18,666 nucleotides of DNA from JAZDJJ01 sp043804035 (GTDB lineage: Bacteria; Bacteroidota; Bacteroidia; Palsa-948), in the NCBI GenBank assembly GCA_043804035.1, contig JAZDJJ010000071.1, positions 1-18,666 of the forward strand, in the 5' to 3' direction. Below are positions 1-7,101 of the stretch, one piece after another. The position numbers and the translations under genes were made by a program. Numbering within the stretch: position 1 is the stretch's first letter; each line of letters begins with the position of its first letter. The notes under the pieces are model-generated. The model saw nothing but the letters and a program-made list of their open reading frames with translations. It had not been told where the DNA came from and did no database searches.

Positions 1-259
1 GCTTACTGCTAATGACCGAACATAGGTATTATTTGGTAAACCGTTATTTACCGCAGTCCATGAACTTCCATTATTGGAGAATAAAAACACGCCTACATCA
101 GTTCCCGCAAAAATATTTGTACCGCTTACTGCTAATGGGTAAACATAAATATTTGTTAAACCGTTATTTACCTCAGTCCATGAACTTCCATTGTTGGAGG
201 ATAAAAACACGCCCCCACCATTAGTTCCCGCAAAAATATTTGTTCCGCTTGTGGATAGA
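1..259 (-). repeat. 123-bp tandem coding repeat
   Basis: The phrase GCTTACTGCTAATG starts at 1 and again at 124, and a diverged copy starts at 247. This gives a period of exactly 123 bp (41 codons) within the propeller gene. Units 1 and 2 differ by few substitutions and small in-frame changes, so the repeat expanded recently. Confidence 0.85.
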
Positions 260-363
260 CAGGTTATTATTCCTCCATAAGGACCATTAGTTTGTTGCCA
301 CTGGGCATTTGCACTCAAGCCAAGAATGGCGAGCACTGAAATAAATAATAATTGTTTTTTCAT
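1..363 (-). CDS. Secreted BNR/beta-propeller repeat protein, N-terminal part
   Basis: The frame is open from the ATG at 363 to the window edge, 121 codons without a stop, so the C-terminus lies outside. It begins MKKQLLFISVLAILGLSANA, a clear Sec signal peptide with a probable cut after ANA. The mature part has near-identical 41-residue units with the core GTNIFAG(T) ... LSSNNGSSW, typical of BNR/sortilin-like or Ycf48-like propeller blades found in T9SS-exported proteins. Such proteins usually end in a sorting domain, which cannot be seen here. AAGGAGG lies just upstream of the ATG, a strong Shine-Dalgarno sequence that is uncommon in Bacteroidota. The gene is the first of the cassette that begins at core GTTATGGGC (418 to 410). 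Its substrate is unknown. Confidence 0.85.
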   Translation of the reverse strand, partial: MKKQLLFISVLAILGLSANAQWQQTNGPYGGIITCLSTSGTNIFAGTNGGGVFLSSNNGSSWTEVNNGLTNIYVYPLAVSGTNIFAGTDVGVFLFSNNGSSWTAVNNGLPNNTYVRSLAVS

Positions 364-409
364 AATTCCTCCTTGTTTTTTAGTTAATATTCTGTTTTAT
401 TTATTTATA

Positions 410-543
410 GCCCATAACGGTTTCGGGCTTTGCGTTGGTGGGCTTTTGGAACACTCAACTGTCTACCCGCACAAAGTTTATTAATTGCACTACTGTTCAT
501 ATTCGCACTTCGCCCGCCATAACGCAAAACCGCTGTTATCGGC
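410..543 (-). repeat. attC-like site A (between cassettes 4 and 5)
   Basis: This is a 134-bp imperfect palindrome. On the plus strand the left arm reads CCATAACGGTTTCGGGC, then TTTGCGTTGGTGGGC. The right arm CGCCCGCC, ATAACGCAAAACCGC, TGTTATCGG pairs with it as an R box (TAAC/GTTA), an unequal spacer and an L-like box. The right core GTTATCGGC (535-543) matches the far end of cassette 4, not its own left core (GCCCATAAC, 410-418). The loop shares ACAAAGTTTAT with site C. No gene is assigned here; short frames across it are shadows of the palindrome. Confidence 0.7.
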
Positions 544-614
544 TGCCCTTCTGTCTTTCCGAAAGTTTGTCGTGTCAAATTTGCACTTATCCTTGCACTG
601 TCGTGTGCGTTGGC

Positions 615-679
615 TTGCACACTCTTTTTGCAGCTTTGGTTTGAGTGATGATTTGAGCGGCTGCAAAATGTGTGTGCAA
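615..679. other. Long hairpin downstream of the LVIVD gene
   Basis: The arms 615-634 and 660-679 pair at 18 of 20 positions (TTGCACAC ... TTTTGCAGC), with a 25-base loop. It lies between the stop of the LVIVD gene (704) and attC-like site A, the position of a transcription terminator. No T-run follows on the minus strand, so it may instead stabilise the 3' end of the mRNA. TGCGTTGG occurs just outside both arms as a direct repeat. Confidence 0.45.
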
Positions 680-703
680 ATGCGTTGGGATTTGTCTGTA
701 TCG

Positions 704-3103
704 TCATTGTACTATGAGTTTACCTGATGAAATAAATTGTTTGTTGTCTTTCACTTGATAAAAATACATTCCACTCGGCAAATTTCCTCTTGAAATTTCA
801 GTTTTCTGATTTCGTATTTCGCATTTCTTTACTTCTCTGCCAAACAAATCGTAAATCCTCAATTCGTAATTCGTATTTACTCCGTTCATTATTTGTAAAG
901 TTGTTGAATTGCTGAAAGGATTCGGATAAATATTAATATTATTTGATGTGAGTTTTATATCAGATACTGTCAATAAAGCATTAAACTTAAATGTATAAAC
1001 CCCGGCAAAAGTCAGCACATAAATATAAGGAGGTTTTACATCCAAATGTTTTGCAGGAAATAATGAAAAATCATTTGCTCTGTCAATCAGAACAGGGGAT
1101 ACGGGATTTGTTATATCATAAGCAAATAAAGCGTCTTGTGTAAGAACAAATAAATAATTATCCCAACCAATAACATCCATTGTTTGGGTTTTAGTCAGGC
1201 CTGTTTCGCTAACCAAGATTGGATTGCCCTGGTTTGAAACATTTAGTATTACAAGAGAAGTGTCGTGAGCAATATAGGCAATAGTGTCCTTTATATATAC
1301 CGATCTTGTATGCGCTGTTTTTCCCGGATGATTATATTCTACCCAATTACTTCCTGCGAAAACAGGAATGGATGGATTACTTACATTAACAATGTATAGC
1401 CCTGTTATAGGAATTATATCATTATTACTACAACTGTCAGGAGAACTTGCTGCAATGTAAGCATAGTTACCATATTTGTACACCCCCCGACACTGTGCTG
1501 GAATTGCAATGCTTCCTATTTCATTTATAGCATTAGGGTTTGAAACATCAATAATCCTCAATTCGGGATTGGCACTGCTGTGATTTTCGTAGGACTCTTC
1601 TTTACTGTTAGGTTGCCCTGCAATAATATATGCATTACTGTTTGGCGCATCAACAAATACCTGCACATCTATATTTAAGCTGTCAGGAGGGCTCCATCCT
1701 TTCTGTATTGGGTTATTTGGATTTGAAATATCAAAAATAATCAGCCCACCACTGGCAACTGAATCAGGATAAGTAAAATTTTGAGCCCCCATTGCACAAT
1801 AGGCATAATTACCTTCAACATCAACGCCCCATCCGCTCCCTTTAACTTCTGTTCGTTTTGAAATGGACGGAGTTACGGGATTATTCATATCCAAAGTATA
1901 TAATTGATAAAAATCCCATATTGAAGTAAAGATAAATGAGGTGTTTGATGCACTCACATCCCGCCAATCATGCCCCAAAGGAATGGTATCAATAATTCCT
2001 GCATTGCAGGGAATATTTGTTACATCAATTGTATATGCAGCGTAATTATCAAGATTGAAAAGGAAGGCATGTGAATTATGAACCCTCATTTCAAAATTTA
2101 CCGTATAGTAAGGTGGAACAAAACTGTTAAATCTATTACAGAGCGATAGAACAGTATCATTAGAAATAGAAATGACATTAAACCCTGCTGATAAATCTGT
2201 TAATAGAAGATAATTACCGGAACTGTCAAGTTCAAGGTCGCCACTTCTTCCGGTAATGATTGTATCCATCCATGAAGTTGTCAACTGGGGAGAAGATGGG
2301 CTTGAAACATTTACAATTTTAATGCGGTATTTCGGACTTACAAAACCTGATGCAACATATACATAATTGTTTCTTTTAACAAGTGAATACCATGAGTTTT
2401 GCATAATAACTGCATCTGAAGTACACTGTCCAAGATATTCACTTCCGATGTGAATAATATTTGAAGGATTGGAAATATTAAAAACATGAAGTTCGGAAGT
2501 GTCAATACCAGTTCGCGGTCCCATTGTTAAATACATATAATTCCCATCAACAATAAATCTTTTTGCCTCAAAGGCAGAATGTGTGAAACCTGTTTCTAAA
2601 TTAAAAGAATCTAATACTGTTTGAGTAATTAAATCTATTGAAGTAAGATATATAGAATCAGTAGAAACAGAAGTTGACATTGCATATAAGGTATTGTTAT
2701 TCTTTTGCAAATTCTTATGACGAAACTTTTTCCCATAGATATTTCCGATTGGTACTGGATTAGCCGGATTGGAAAAATCGATATTCTTTATTCCCCCGCC
2801 ACCCCATGCAGCGTAACCTATATTTCCGGAGATAATTAATTCGCTTAAAGACATTGCAGGAGGATAAAGATGTGAAACTATTGTTGCATTGGTAGGATCT
2901 GAGAAATCGAGAACAATAAGACCAAAATCAACAAGATAAAGGTAATTTCCATAACTTGCAACATCAATGGGCGGCAAATAACCAATACGGGAAATGTACT
3001 CAAGGGTATCTTGCGACTTTGCATTGTTTGAGAATAAAAATATTGTGATAAATACAATAATAATTTTTCTTATTAAAGCAGAAAATAATCTAATTTTTAT
3101 CAT
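704..3103 (-). CDS. LVIVD-repeat secreted protein with T9SS sorting domain
   Basis: The product is about 799 residues from the ATG at 3103, chosen because it directly precedes a signal peptide (MIKIRLFSALIRKIIIVFITIF ... NNAKSQ). A start 60 bases upstream would add an implausible N-terminus. The body carries about eleven LVIVD-type repeats with cores such as FDFSDPTNA, IDFSNPANPV, FNISNPSN, VNVSNPSIPV and YDITNPVSPV, which fold as an extracellular beta-propeller. The last ~85 residues form a T9SS type A sorting domain (INIYPNPFSN ... YELRIYDLFGREV ... LPSGMYFYQV ... GKLIVQ). It is therefore probably exported through the outer membrane and cell-attached. The ligand is unknown. It is the only gene of cassette 4, bounded by sites B and A. 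Confidence 0.9.
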   Translation of the reverse strand: MIKIRLFSALIRKIIIVFITIFLFSNNAKSQDTLEYISRIGYLPPIDVASYGNYLYLVDFGLIVLDFSDPTNATIVSHLYPPAMSLSELIISGNIGYAAWGGGGIKNIDFSNPANPVPIGNIYGKKFRHKNLQKNNNTLYAMSTSVSTDSIYLTSIDLITQTVLDSFNLETGFTHSAFEAKRFIVDGNYMYLTMGPRTGIDTSELHVFNISNPSNIIHIGSEYLGQCTSDAVIMQNSWYSLVKRNNYVYVASGFVSPKYRIKIVNVSSPSSPQLTTSWMDTIITGRSGDLELDSSGNYLLLTDLSAGFNVISISNDTVLSLCNRFNSFVPPYYTVNFEMRVHNSHAFLFNLDNYAAYTIDVTNIPCNAGIIDTIPLGHDWRDVSASNTSFIFTSIWDFYQLYTLDMNNPVTPSISKRTEVKGSGWGVDVEGNYAYCAMGAQNFTYPDSVASGGLIIFDISNPNNPIQKGWSPPDSLNIDVQVFVDAPNSNAYIIAGQPNSKEESYENHSSANPELRIIDVSNPNAINEIGSIAIPAQCRGVYKYGNYAYIAASSPDSCSNNDIIPITGLYIVNVSNPSIPVFAGSNWVEYNHPGKTAHTRSVYIKDTIAYIAHDTSLVILNVSNQGNPILVSETGLTKTQTMDVIGWDNYLFVLTQDALFAYDITNPVSPVLIDRANDFSLFPAKHLDVKPPYIYVLTFAGVYTFKFNALLTVSDIKLTSNNINIYPNPFSNSTTLQIMNGVNTNYELRIYDLFGREVKKCEIRNQKTEISRGNLPSGMYFYQVKDNKQFISSGKLIVQ

Positions 3104-3302
3104 GGTTGTTGGATTTAAGTTTCTTTTTTTTTGCGGGTTGGGGTACAAGCAAATGTGGTGCAAACCAAAATTTTAAATAAAAATAATTATGCACCTCTTT
3201 TGCTTTTACAGAAGCGATAGCCAAACGGCTTTGCCGAAATTGTTTTGTCGTCCGTGTCCGCCTGTCAAGTTTGATGTCTGCATTGTAGTTTTTTTTAGGG
3301 TT
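3104..3302. other. Non-coding leader of cassette 4
   Basis: This stretch is the upstream region of the LVIVD gene inside its cassette. The proximal 80 bases are AT-rich with a T9 run. The distal part contains a short palindrome (CGGCTTTGCCG) and the phrase CCTGTCAAGTTTGATG, which resembles CCTGTCAAGTTACAC in the loop of site C. It may be a decayed piece of another attC-like element. No convincing TAnnTTTG promoter box was found. Confidence 0.4.
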
Positions 3303-3439
3303 GCCGATAACGTTTTGCAGATTTGCGATGGGCGGGCTTTTCAGCACAAATGTTCATTCGGAGAACTGCACTTCAAATATACACAAAACTGTCCTGCGAA
3401 GCACGAAACCGCCACTTTTGGCAAGGTGCTGTTACCAAC
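3303..3439 (-). repeat. attC-like site B (between cassettes 3 and 4)
   Basis: This is a 137-bp imperfect palindrome. The left arm GATAACGTTTTGCAGATTTGC pairs with the right arm GGCAAGGTGCTGTTACC: TAAC/GTTA form the outer box, GTTTT lies opposite a single T as unequal spacer, then GCA/TGC. GGCGG/CCGCC pair further in. The left core GCCGATAAC (3303-3311) is complementary to the right core of site A. The right core GTTACCAAC (3431-3439) is complementary to the left core of site C. The loop shares CTGTCCTRCGARGC with site D. Confidence 0.7.
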
Positions 3440-3546
3440 CGGGCGTTCTTGTCTGCCGATGGGTTGAGATGATTTTTTAATACAGCCATACCGTTTGCTC
3501 TATTGTAAAAGTTTTAGGTTTTTGCTATGTCCCCGGTTATTGCATT

Positions 3547-4284
3547 TTAGTTGATAATTATTTTTTTACTCATCCATCTGCTTGGGGTATTTACTTGTAC
3601 AAAATAAACTCCTTTGGGCTGTTGCCTTAAATTAATTTCAGTTTTTTCTGTGGTAATTTTTGTTTTATAAATGATTTGCCCTAAAACATCAGTAACAATT
3701 ACATCGCTGTTAATTTCTACTCCTTTAATAATAAATGTGCCTGTGTTTGGGTTGGGGTAAATGGTAAATTCTTCATAGTTGTTTTTACAACTTATAGCAA
3801 CTATATTAAAATATTCAAACTGTCCGTTAAAATCGGTTTGTTTTAATCTATAATAATTGATGCCTTCTGCCGGTTCTTCATCTATGAATGTATAATACCG
3901 CACTGTGTTTGAATTTCCTGCCCCATCAACTGTTCCAATCATTTGCCAGTTCATTGCATCTATGGCTCGCTCAATGGTAAAAAAATTGTTGTTTATTTCG
4001 GTGGTGGTTGCCCAGTTTAATTTTACTTTTTCTGCTCGACAAGTGGCATCAAACGAAAGCAATGTGATGGGTAATGGAACTTCAAAACCCCACGAGCCTA
4101 CGCAACTCACCGAAAACCCATCGTCATTGCCTACCGAATAGATGGCTAAAAAAGGATTATCTGCCTGAGCATAACAACTCACCGAAAACCCATCGTCATT
4201 GCCTACCGAATAGATTTGAGCATAAGTAGTTGAAAAACTTATTATACTACACAAGAATAAAAATACTTTTTTTATCATAATCAC
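3547..4284 (-). CDS. Small secreted protein with duplicated peptide and T9SS sorting domain
   Basis: The product is 245 residues: a signal peptide (KKVFLFLCSIISFSTTYAQ), then two identical copies of IYSVGNDDGFSVSC separated by ten residues. A region starting LPITLLSFDA follows, of the kind that commonly precedes sorting domains in Bacteroidota (VKLNWATTTEINNNFFTIERA ... YYRLKQTDFNGQFEYF). The last ~75 residues are a T9SS type A domain (FTIYPNPNTGTF ... VIVTDVLGQIIYK ... PKGVYFVQV). Start codons at 4284 and 4278 are both possible. It lies 25 bases downstream of the FGE-fold gene and is probably co-transcribed with it. The mature portion is only ~40 residues plus linker, so it may be a surface peptide display or a remnant of a longer repeat protein. 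Function unknown. Confidence 0.88.
   Translation of the reverse strand: MIMIKKVFLFLCSIISFSTTYAQIYSVGNDDGFSVSCYAQADNPFLAIYSVGNDDGFSVSCVGSWGFEVPLPITLLSFDATCRAEKVKLNWATTTEINNNFFTIERAIDAMNWQMIGTVDGAGNSNTVRYYTFIDEEPAEGINYYRLKQTDFNGQFEYFNIVAISCKNNYEEFTIYPNPNTGTFIIKGVEINSDVIVTDVLGQIIYKTKITTEKTEINLRQQPKGVYFVQVNTPSRWMSKKIIIN
4103..4215 (-). repeat. Perfect 41-bp direct repeat inside the small T9SS gene
   Basis: Positions 4103-4143 and 4175-4215 are identical over all 41 bases (starting CAACTCACCGAAAACCCATC), with a period of 72 bp (24 codons). They encode the duplicated YSVGNDDGFSVSC peptide. Identity at synonymous sites points to a recent duplication. Confidence 0.9.
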
Positions 4285-4309
4285 GATGTTTTATAAAAAA
4301 TAACCCCGG

Positions 4310-5986
4310 CTAAGGCACCGAACGAACTCCACGACCGGCATAATCGGGGCTGCGACCGCTGACCGTGTCAGCTGCGTCGTAGCGGTCGGAAACGCGCAGG
4401 TAAACCGCACCACCGAGCCACCTCCAAGCACCGCCACGGAAGCCAGCGCCTGTGGCGGTGGTATTGGGCCAAAGGCTCGCATTGGCATTGCCTGTAGCGT
4501 CTATTACACCATTGCCATGTACGCCTGTAAAAGCCCTTCCTGTGGCGTTGCCCGCTGTTACAGGGCGTTCCCAGTTATTGCCGCTGAGTTCCATAATGCC
4601 GTAGTAAGATGCTCCTACGCCTATACGGGTATTTACCCCTTGCCCTAAACTGCCCACACGCATAGGTCCCTGCACGCCTGCGGCATTGTTGTAAACAGCG
4701 TTGGCTCCTGCATTGCTGGCGGTTTCGTTGGTTAAGCCGGCATTGCTTATGGCGGTAGCTCCTAATATAATTGTAGTGACCCAGGCATATTCATCGGCTA
4801 CGGCTGCCTGATTGCCTCTGCATGCTTTTTCGTATTCCAATTCGGTCATAGGTCTTAGGGCTGTCCAATCTAAATAAGCGGCAAGGTCTGCCCAACTTAA
4901 ATAATTGCAGGCAATGCTTGCTCCGTCATTTGTTTCATTATAAAAGGCATCTCCATCTAAGTTACAAGCATAAACAGCCGGAGTTATGGTGCTTACTCCG
5001 GGGGTCATAATGTCTATTCCATTTCTGAAATTATTAGGATTAATAAGAGCTCCTGTTCCTGCTACCGAGTTGGGTGCTGTGGCTGTGCGGGTGGCTTGCT
5101 GTGTATAGGTTAACTTGTTTAAAAACTCCACATACTGCTCCTGCGTTATTTCGTATTTCATACAGTAAAAAGCGTTAAAGCCCTTAGGGAATGCTGCGGG
5201 TATGGGACCCGTTTGGTCGCCACTAAAGGTAGAAGGATTGGGGTAATAAAGGTTGCCTGCCGTGGTGCCTACGGTAATGGCGGCTTCGGAAGAAATGGTA
5301 TAAGGGTTAGTAGTGGTGGGATAAGTGTAAAAGGCACCGCTTTCTGTACCTCCGCTACCCGCTACAAAAATATCTTGCGGCACATACACCATTTCTATGG
5401 CAAATACGCAAACTTCTACACTGTCGTAATCTGCTACTCCATTCACACCATAGTTCCAACGCAGTTGCACACCGGAATAACTTACGCTTCCTTGTAACAT
5501 ATCGGCATTGCGGTGTATAAAAACGCCATAAGCACCACCGGCACCGTTGTTGCTGCTGGCAATATTGCTGTTGGAGGGTTCGGTGTGTCCCTCGCCACTT
5601 CCTGTGCCGTCCACCCAGTTAAGTGTTGCATGGTTCCAGGTGGCTTGCGTTTTTTTTCGGTATTTTACAAATACCCAAGCGGCATCACAGTTAGAGGGTC
5701 CTACGCTGGTACGCCAGGAGTTGTCCCAACTGATGTTGAACTGCACCAGTGTAAAATCGAATGCGGTGTTTTGTCCGGTAAGGGTTACACTGCTTACCGC
5801 TACATTGTTGGCATAAGTTACATTGCCCACACCTATAAAGAGGCATAAAACGATGAGTAATTTTTTTATTTTGCTTGTGCCGCTGTTACGGCAGGCAAAC
5901 GATTGAGATGTTAAGGAGTTACTCTCTCTCTCTACAACCATGCGGGTTTGCATGGGTTTGATGTTTTGTTTAAAAATTTGTTTCAT
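4310..5986 (-). CDS. Secreted FGE/SUMF1-fold (C-type-lectin-like) protein
   Basis: The product is 558 residues. The N-terminus is long before the hydrophobic signal (KKLLIVLCLFIGVGNVTYAN, residues ~41-60), so the ATGs at 5953 or 5941 are alternative starts. Residues ~61-198 form a beta-rich domain (VSSVTLTGQNTAFDFTLVQF ... WNHATLNWVDGTG). From ~199 (EMVYVPQ) to the end is an FGE-sulfatase-type domain (PF03781-like): MKYEITQEQYVEFLN, LRPMTELEYEKACRG, GASYYGIMELSGNNWERPV, GFRGGAW, RVSDRY and GRGVRSVP. The catalytic cysteines of true formylglycine-generating enzymes are absent near the end, so a binding role is more likely than catalysis. There is no T9SS tail. The gene is visibly richer in G and C than the adjacent R-M genes, which suggests separate origin. 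Its C-terminus has the codon signature of a diversified region (see the separate entry). Confidence 0.85.
   Translation of the reverse strand: MKQIFKQNIKPMQTRMVVERESNSLTSQSFACRNSGTSKIKKLLIVLCLFIGVGNVTYANNVAVSSVTLTGQNTAFDFTLVQFNISWDNSWRTSVGPSNCDAAWVFVKYRKKTQATWNHATLNWVDGTGSGEGHTEPSNSNIASSNNGAGGAYGVFIHRNADMLQGSVSYSGVQLRWNYGVNGVADYDSVEVCVFAIEMVYVPQDIFVAGSGGTESGAFYTYPTTTNPYTISSEAAITVGTTAGNLYYPNPSTFSGDQTGPIPAAFPKGFNAFYCMKYEITQEQYVEFLNKLTYTQQATRTATAPNSVAGTGALINPNNFRNGIDIMTPGVSTITPAVYACNLDGDAFYNETNDGASIACNYLSWADLAAYLDWTALRPMTELEYEKACRGNQAAVADEYAWVTTIILGATAISNAGLTNETASNAGANAVYNNAAGVQGPMRVGSLGQGVNTRIGVGASYYGIMELSGNNWERPVTAGNATGRAFTGVHGNGVIDATGNANASLWPNTTATGAGFRGGAWRWLGGAVYLRVSDRYDAADTVSGRSPDYAGRGVRSVP
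4313..4429 (-). other. Candidate DGR variable region at the 3' end of the FGE-fold gene
   Basis: Residues 520-550 alternate a conserved frame (W, LRVSDR, AA, R, GRGVR) with scattered variable-looking residues. Seventeen of these (A520, L524, G525, G526, V528, Y529, Y536, D537, D540, V542, S543, G544, S546, P547, D548, Y549, A550) all use codons ending in C or T. Several, such as CTC, CCC and GTC, are unusual for an AT-rich genome. This is what adenine mutagenesis of AAC/AAT template codons produces. The coding strand is poor in A here. FGE/C-type-lectin folds with C-terminal variable regions are known DGR targets. No template repeat or reverse transcriptase is in the window. Confidence 0.5.
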
Positions 5987-5995
5987 GTGTATTTT

Positions 5996-6089
5996 TGTTT
6001 AAGGTTTTTTTTTGGTAAAGGTATTAAAGTTTTTGGTTCTATGATGTTTTTGTTTAAATCTTTTTTTTGGTAAAGGTATTAAAGTTTTT
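5996..6089 (-). promoter_or_regulatory. Duplicated promoter-like repeat upstream of the FGE-fold gene
   Basis: A ~39-bp block (TGTTTAA, T-run, GGTAAAGGTATTAAAG, TTTTT) occurs at 5996-6034 and again at 6051-6089, period 55. On the minus strand each copy reads CTTTAATACCTTTACC. This contains TACCTTTA, one base from the Bacteroidota -7 consensus TAnnTTTG, at 6023-6016 and 6078-6071. The copies lie ~30 and ~85 bases before the ATG at 5986, so they could be tandem promoters or an operator pair. Confidence 0.45.
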
Positions 6090-6118
6090 TTGTTGTTATA
6101 GGTTGTTTTTTTCGCCTT

Positions 6119-6253
6119 GTTGGTAACGTTTTGCGTGTAGCTTTCAGTTGCCGATTTCAAGGCACTTCCCTGTCAAGTTACACAAAAGTTTATAAATGCA
6201 GAAACGCTGAAACCCGCACTATCACGGCAATTGAAGCTACACGCTGTTATGCC
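6119..6253 (-). repeat. attC-like site C (between cassettes 2 and 3)
   Basis: This 135-bp site has the best-preserved arms of the set. The left arm TAACGTTTTGCGTGTAGCTT pairs with the right arm AAGCTACACGCTGTTA. The inner part AAGCTACACGC/GCGTGTAGCTT is perfect; GTTTT lies opposite one T; one extra T bulges further in before CAGTTGCCG/CGGCAATTG. The left core GTTGGTAAC (6119-6127) matches the right core of site B by complementarity. The right core GTTATGCC (6246-6253) matches the left core of site D. The methyltransferase stop codon lies inside its right arm, as is common for integron cassette genes. Confidence 0.75.
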
Positions 6254-7097
6254 TTCGTGCTTGGTATAAATCCGAAAACAAATTAACTTCATGTGATATT
6301 TTCCCATTCTTTTGTTGAATAAAATCAAGTCGATATTCGTCTTTAATTTTTCCATTATTCTCAAGTCTGTCAAGTATCATCTGATAGTATTCTGGGTGCA
6401 GTTCGCAACTAATAAAATTTCGTTTTAAAATTTCGCATAAAACTAACTCACTGCCACTACCACCAAACAAAATAAATACATCATCGTCTTTTTGTGTACA
6501 TGATTTAATTAGCATTTCTACTAAAGGTAAAGGAATTTGACAAGAATGAAATGTTTTATCTTTACTTACATTTTTAACAAGGTCAAAATAAAACCAGCTA
6601 TAAGGCATTCGCCCCAAATGTCCATCTGCAATTCTACCTTGAATTCTTTTGTCGGTTGGATTTTGATATGGAACAGCAATGTTGTCTTTGTAAAAATTAT
6701 TCTCTTTCGATTTTGTCGCATGAAGTATAGAACGATGTCCTGTCGTAAATCGCCTTGGACTGTGTCCAACATTTGTATTGTAAACCCAAACATAGTCCTG
6801 CACGTCATAAGCCGCTTCGTCCAAATACTTTACTCGTAGATGAGCATTTTGTTTTGGATAATTCATCATAAATAAACTGCCTGTTGGTTTTAAGACCCTC
6901 ATACTTTCTCTTGTCAATTCAATGTACCAATCAATGTAGTCGTTCCATTTTGTGGTGTAGTTTTTGCCAGAATAATTTATACCTACATTGTAGTCAGGAT
7001 CTCCGTAAACCATATCCAAACTGTTGTCAGGCAGTTTTTTTAGAATGTGCAAAACGTCTTCGTTGAAAATTTTGTTTCTGAATTTATTTATGTCCAT
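6237..7097 (-). CDS. DNA adenine/cytosine-N4 methyltransferase of a type II R-M system
   Basis: The product is 286 residues. Catalytic motif IV comes first (GDPDYNVGINY, DPDY at 33-36; canonical is DPPY or NPPY). The SAM-binding motif I is near the C-terminus (FGGSGS, 211-216, followed by FISCELHPEYYQMILDRL). This is the beta-class order of amino-methyltransferases that modify adenine N6 or cytosine N4. The middle (SPRRFTTGHRSILHATKSK) fits a target-recognition region. It follows the putative endonuclease by 4 bases and would protect the host DNA from it. The last residues RRHNSV and the stop are encoded by the right arm of attC-like site C. The recognition sequence cannot be told from this alone. 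Confidence 0.9.
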   Translation of the reverse strand: MDINKFRNKIFNEDVLHILKKLPDNSLDMVYGDPDYNVGINYSGKNYTTKWNDYIDWYIELTRESMRVLKPTGSLFMMNYPKQNAHLRVKYLDEAAYDVQDYVWVYNTNVGHSPRRFTTGHRSILHATKSKENNFYKDNIAVPYQNPTDKRIQGRIADGHLGRMPYSWFYFDLVKNVSKDKTFHSCQIPLPLVEMLIKSCTQKDDDVFILFGGSGSELVLCEILKRNFISCELHPEYYQMILDRLENNGKIKDEYRLDFIQQKNGKISHEVNLFSDLYQARRHNSV

Positions 7098-7101
7098 ACG
7101 A

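Noticed and set aside
405..727. Several overlapping open frames on both strands
   Set aside because: They cover attC-like site A and the hairpin, have no signal, domain or family resemblance, and occur in mirror image because the DNA is palindromic.
3189..3467. Plus-strand open frame of 92 codons
   Set aside because: It spans site B and the cassette leader; the translation is low-complexity and mirrors the palindrome.
4310..5986. Active formylglycine-generating enzyme
   Set aside because: The catalytic cysteines expected in the C-terminal core are not present; the fold is better read as a binding scaffold.
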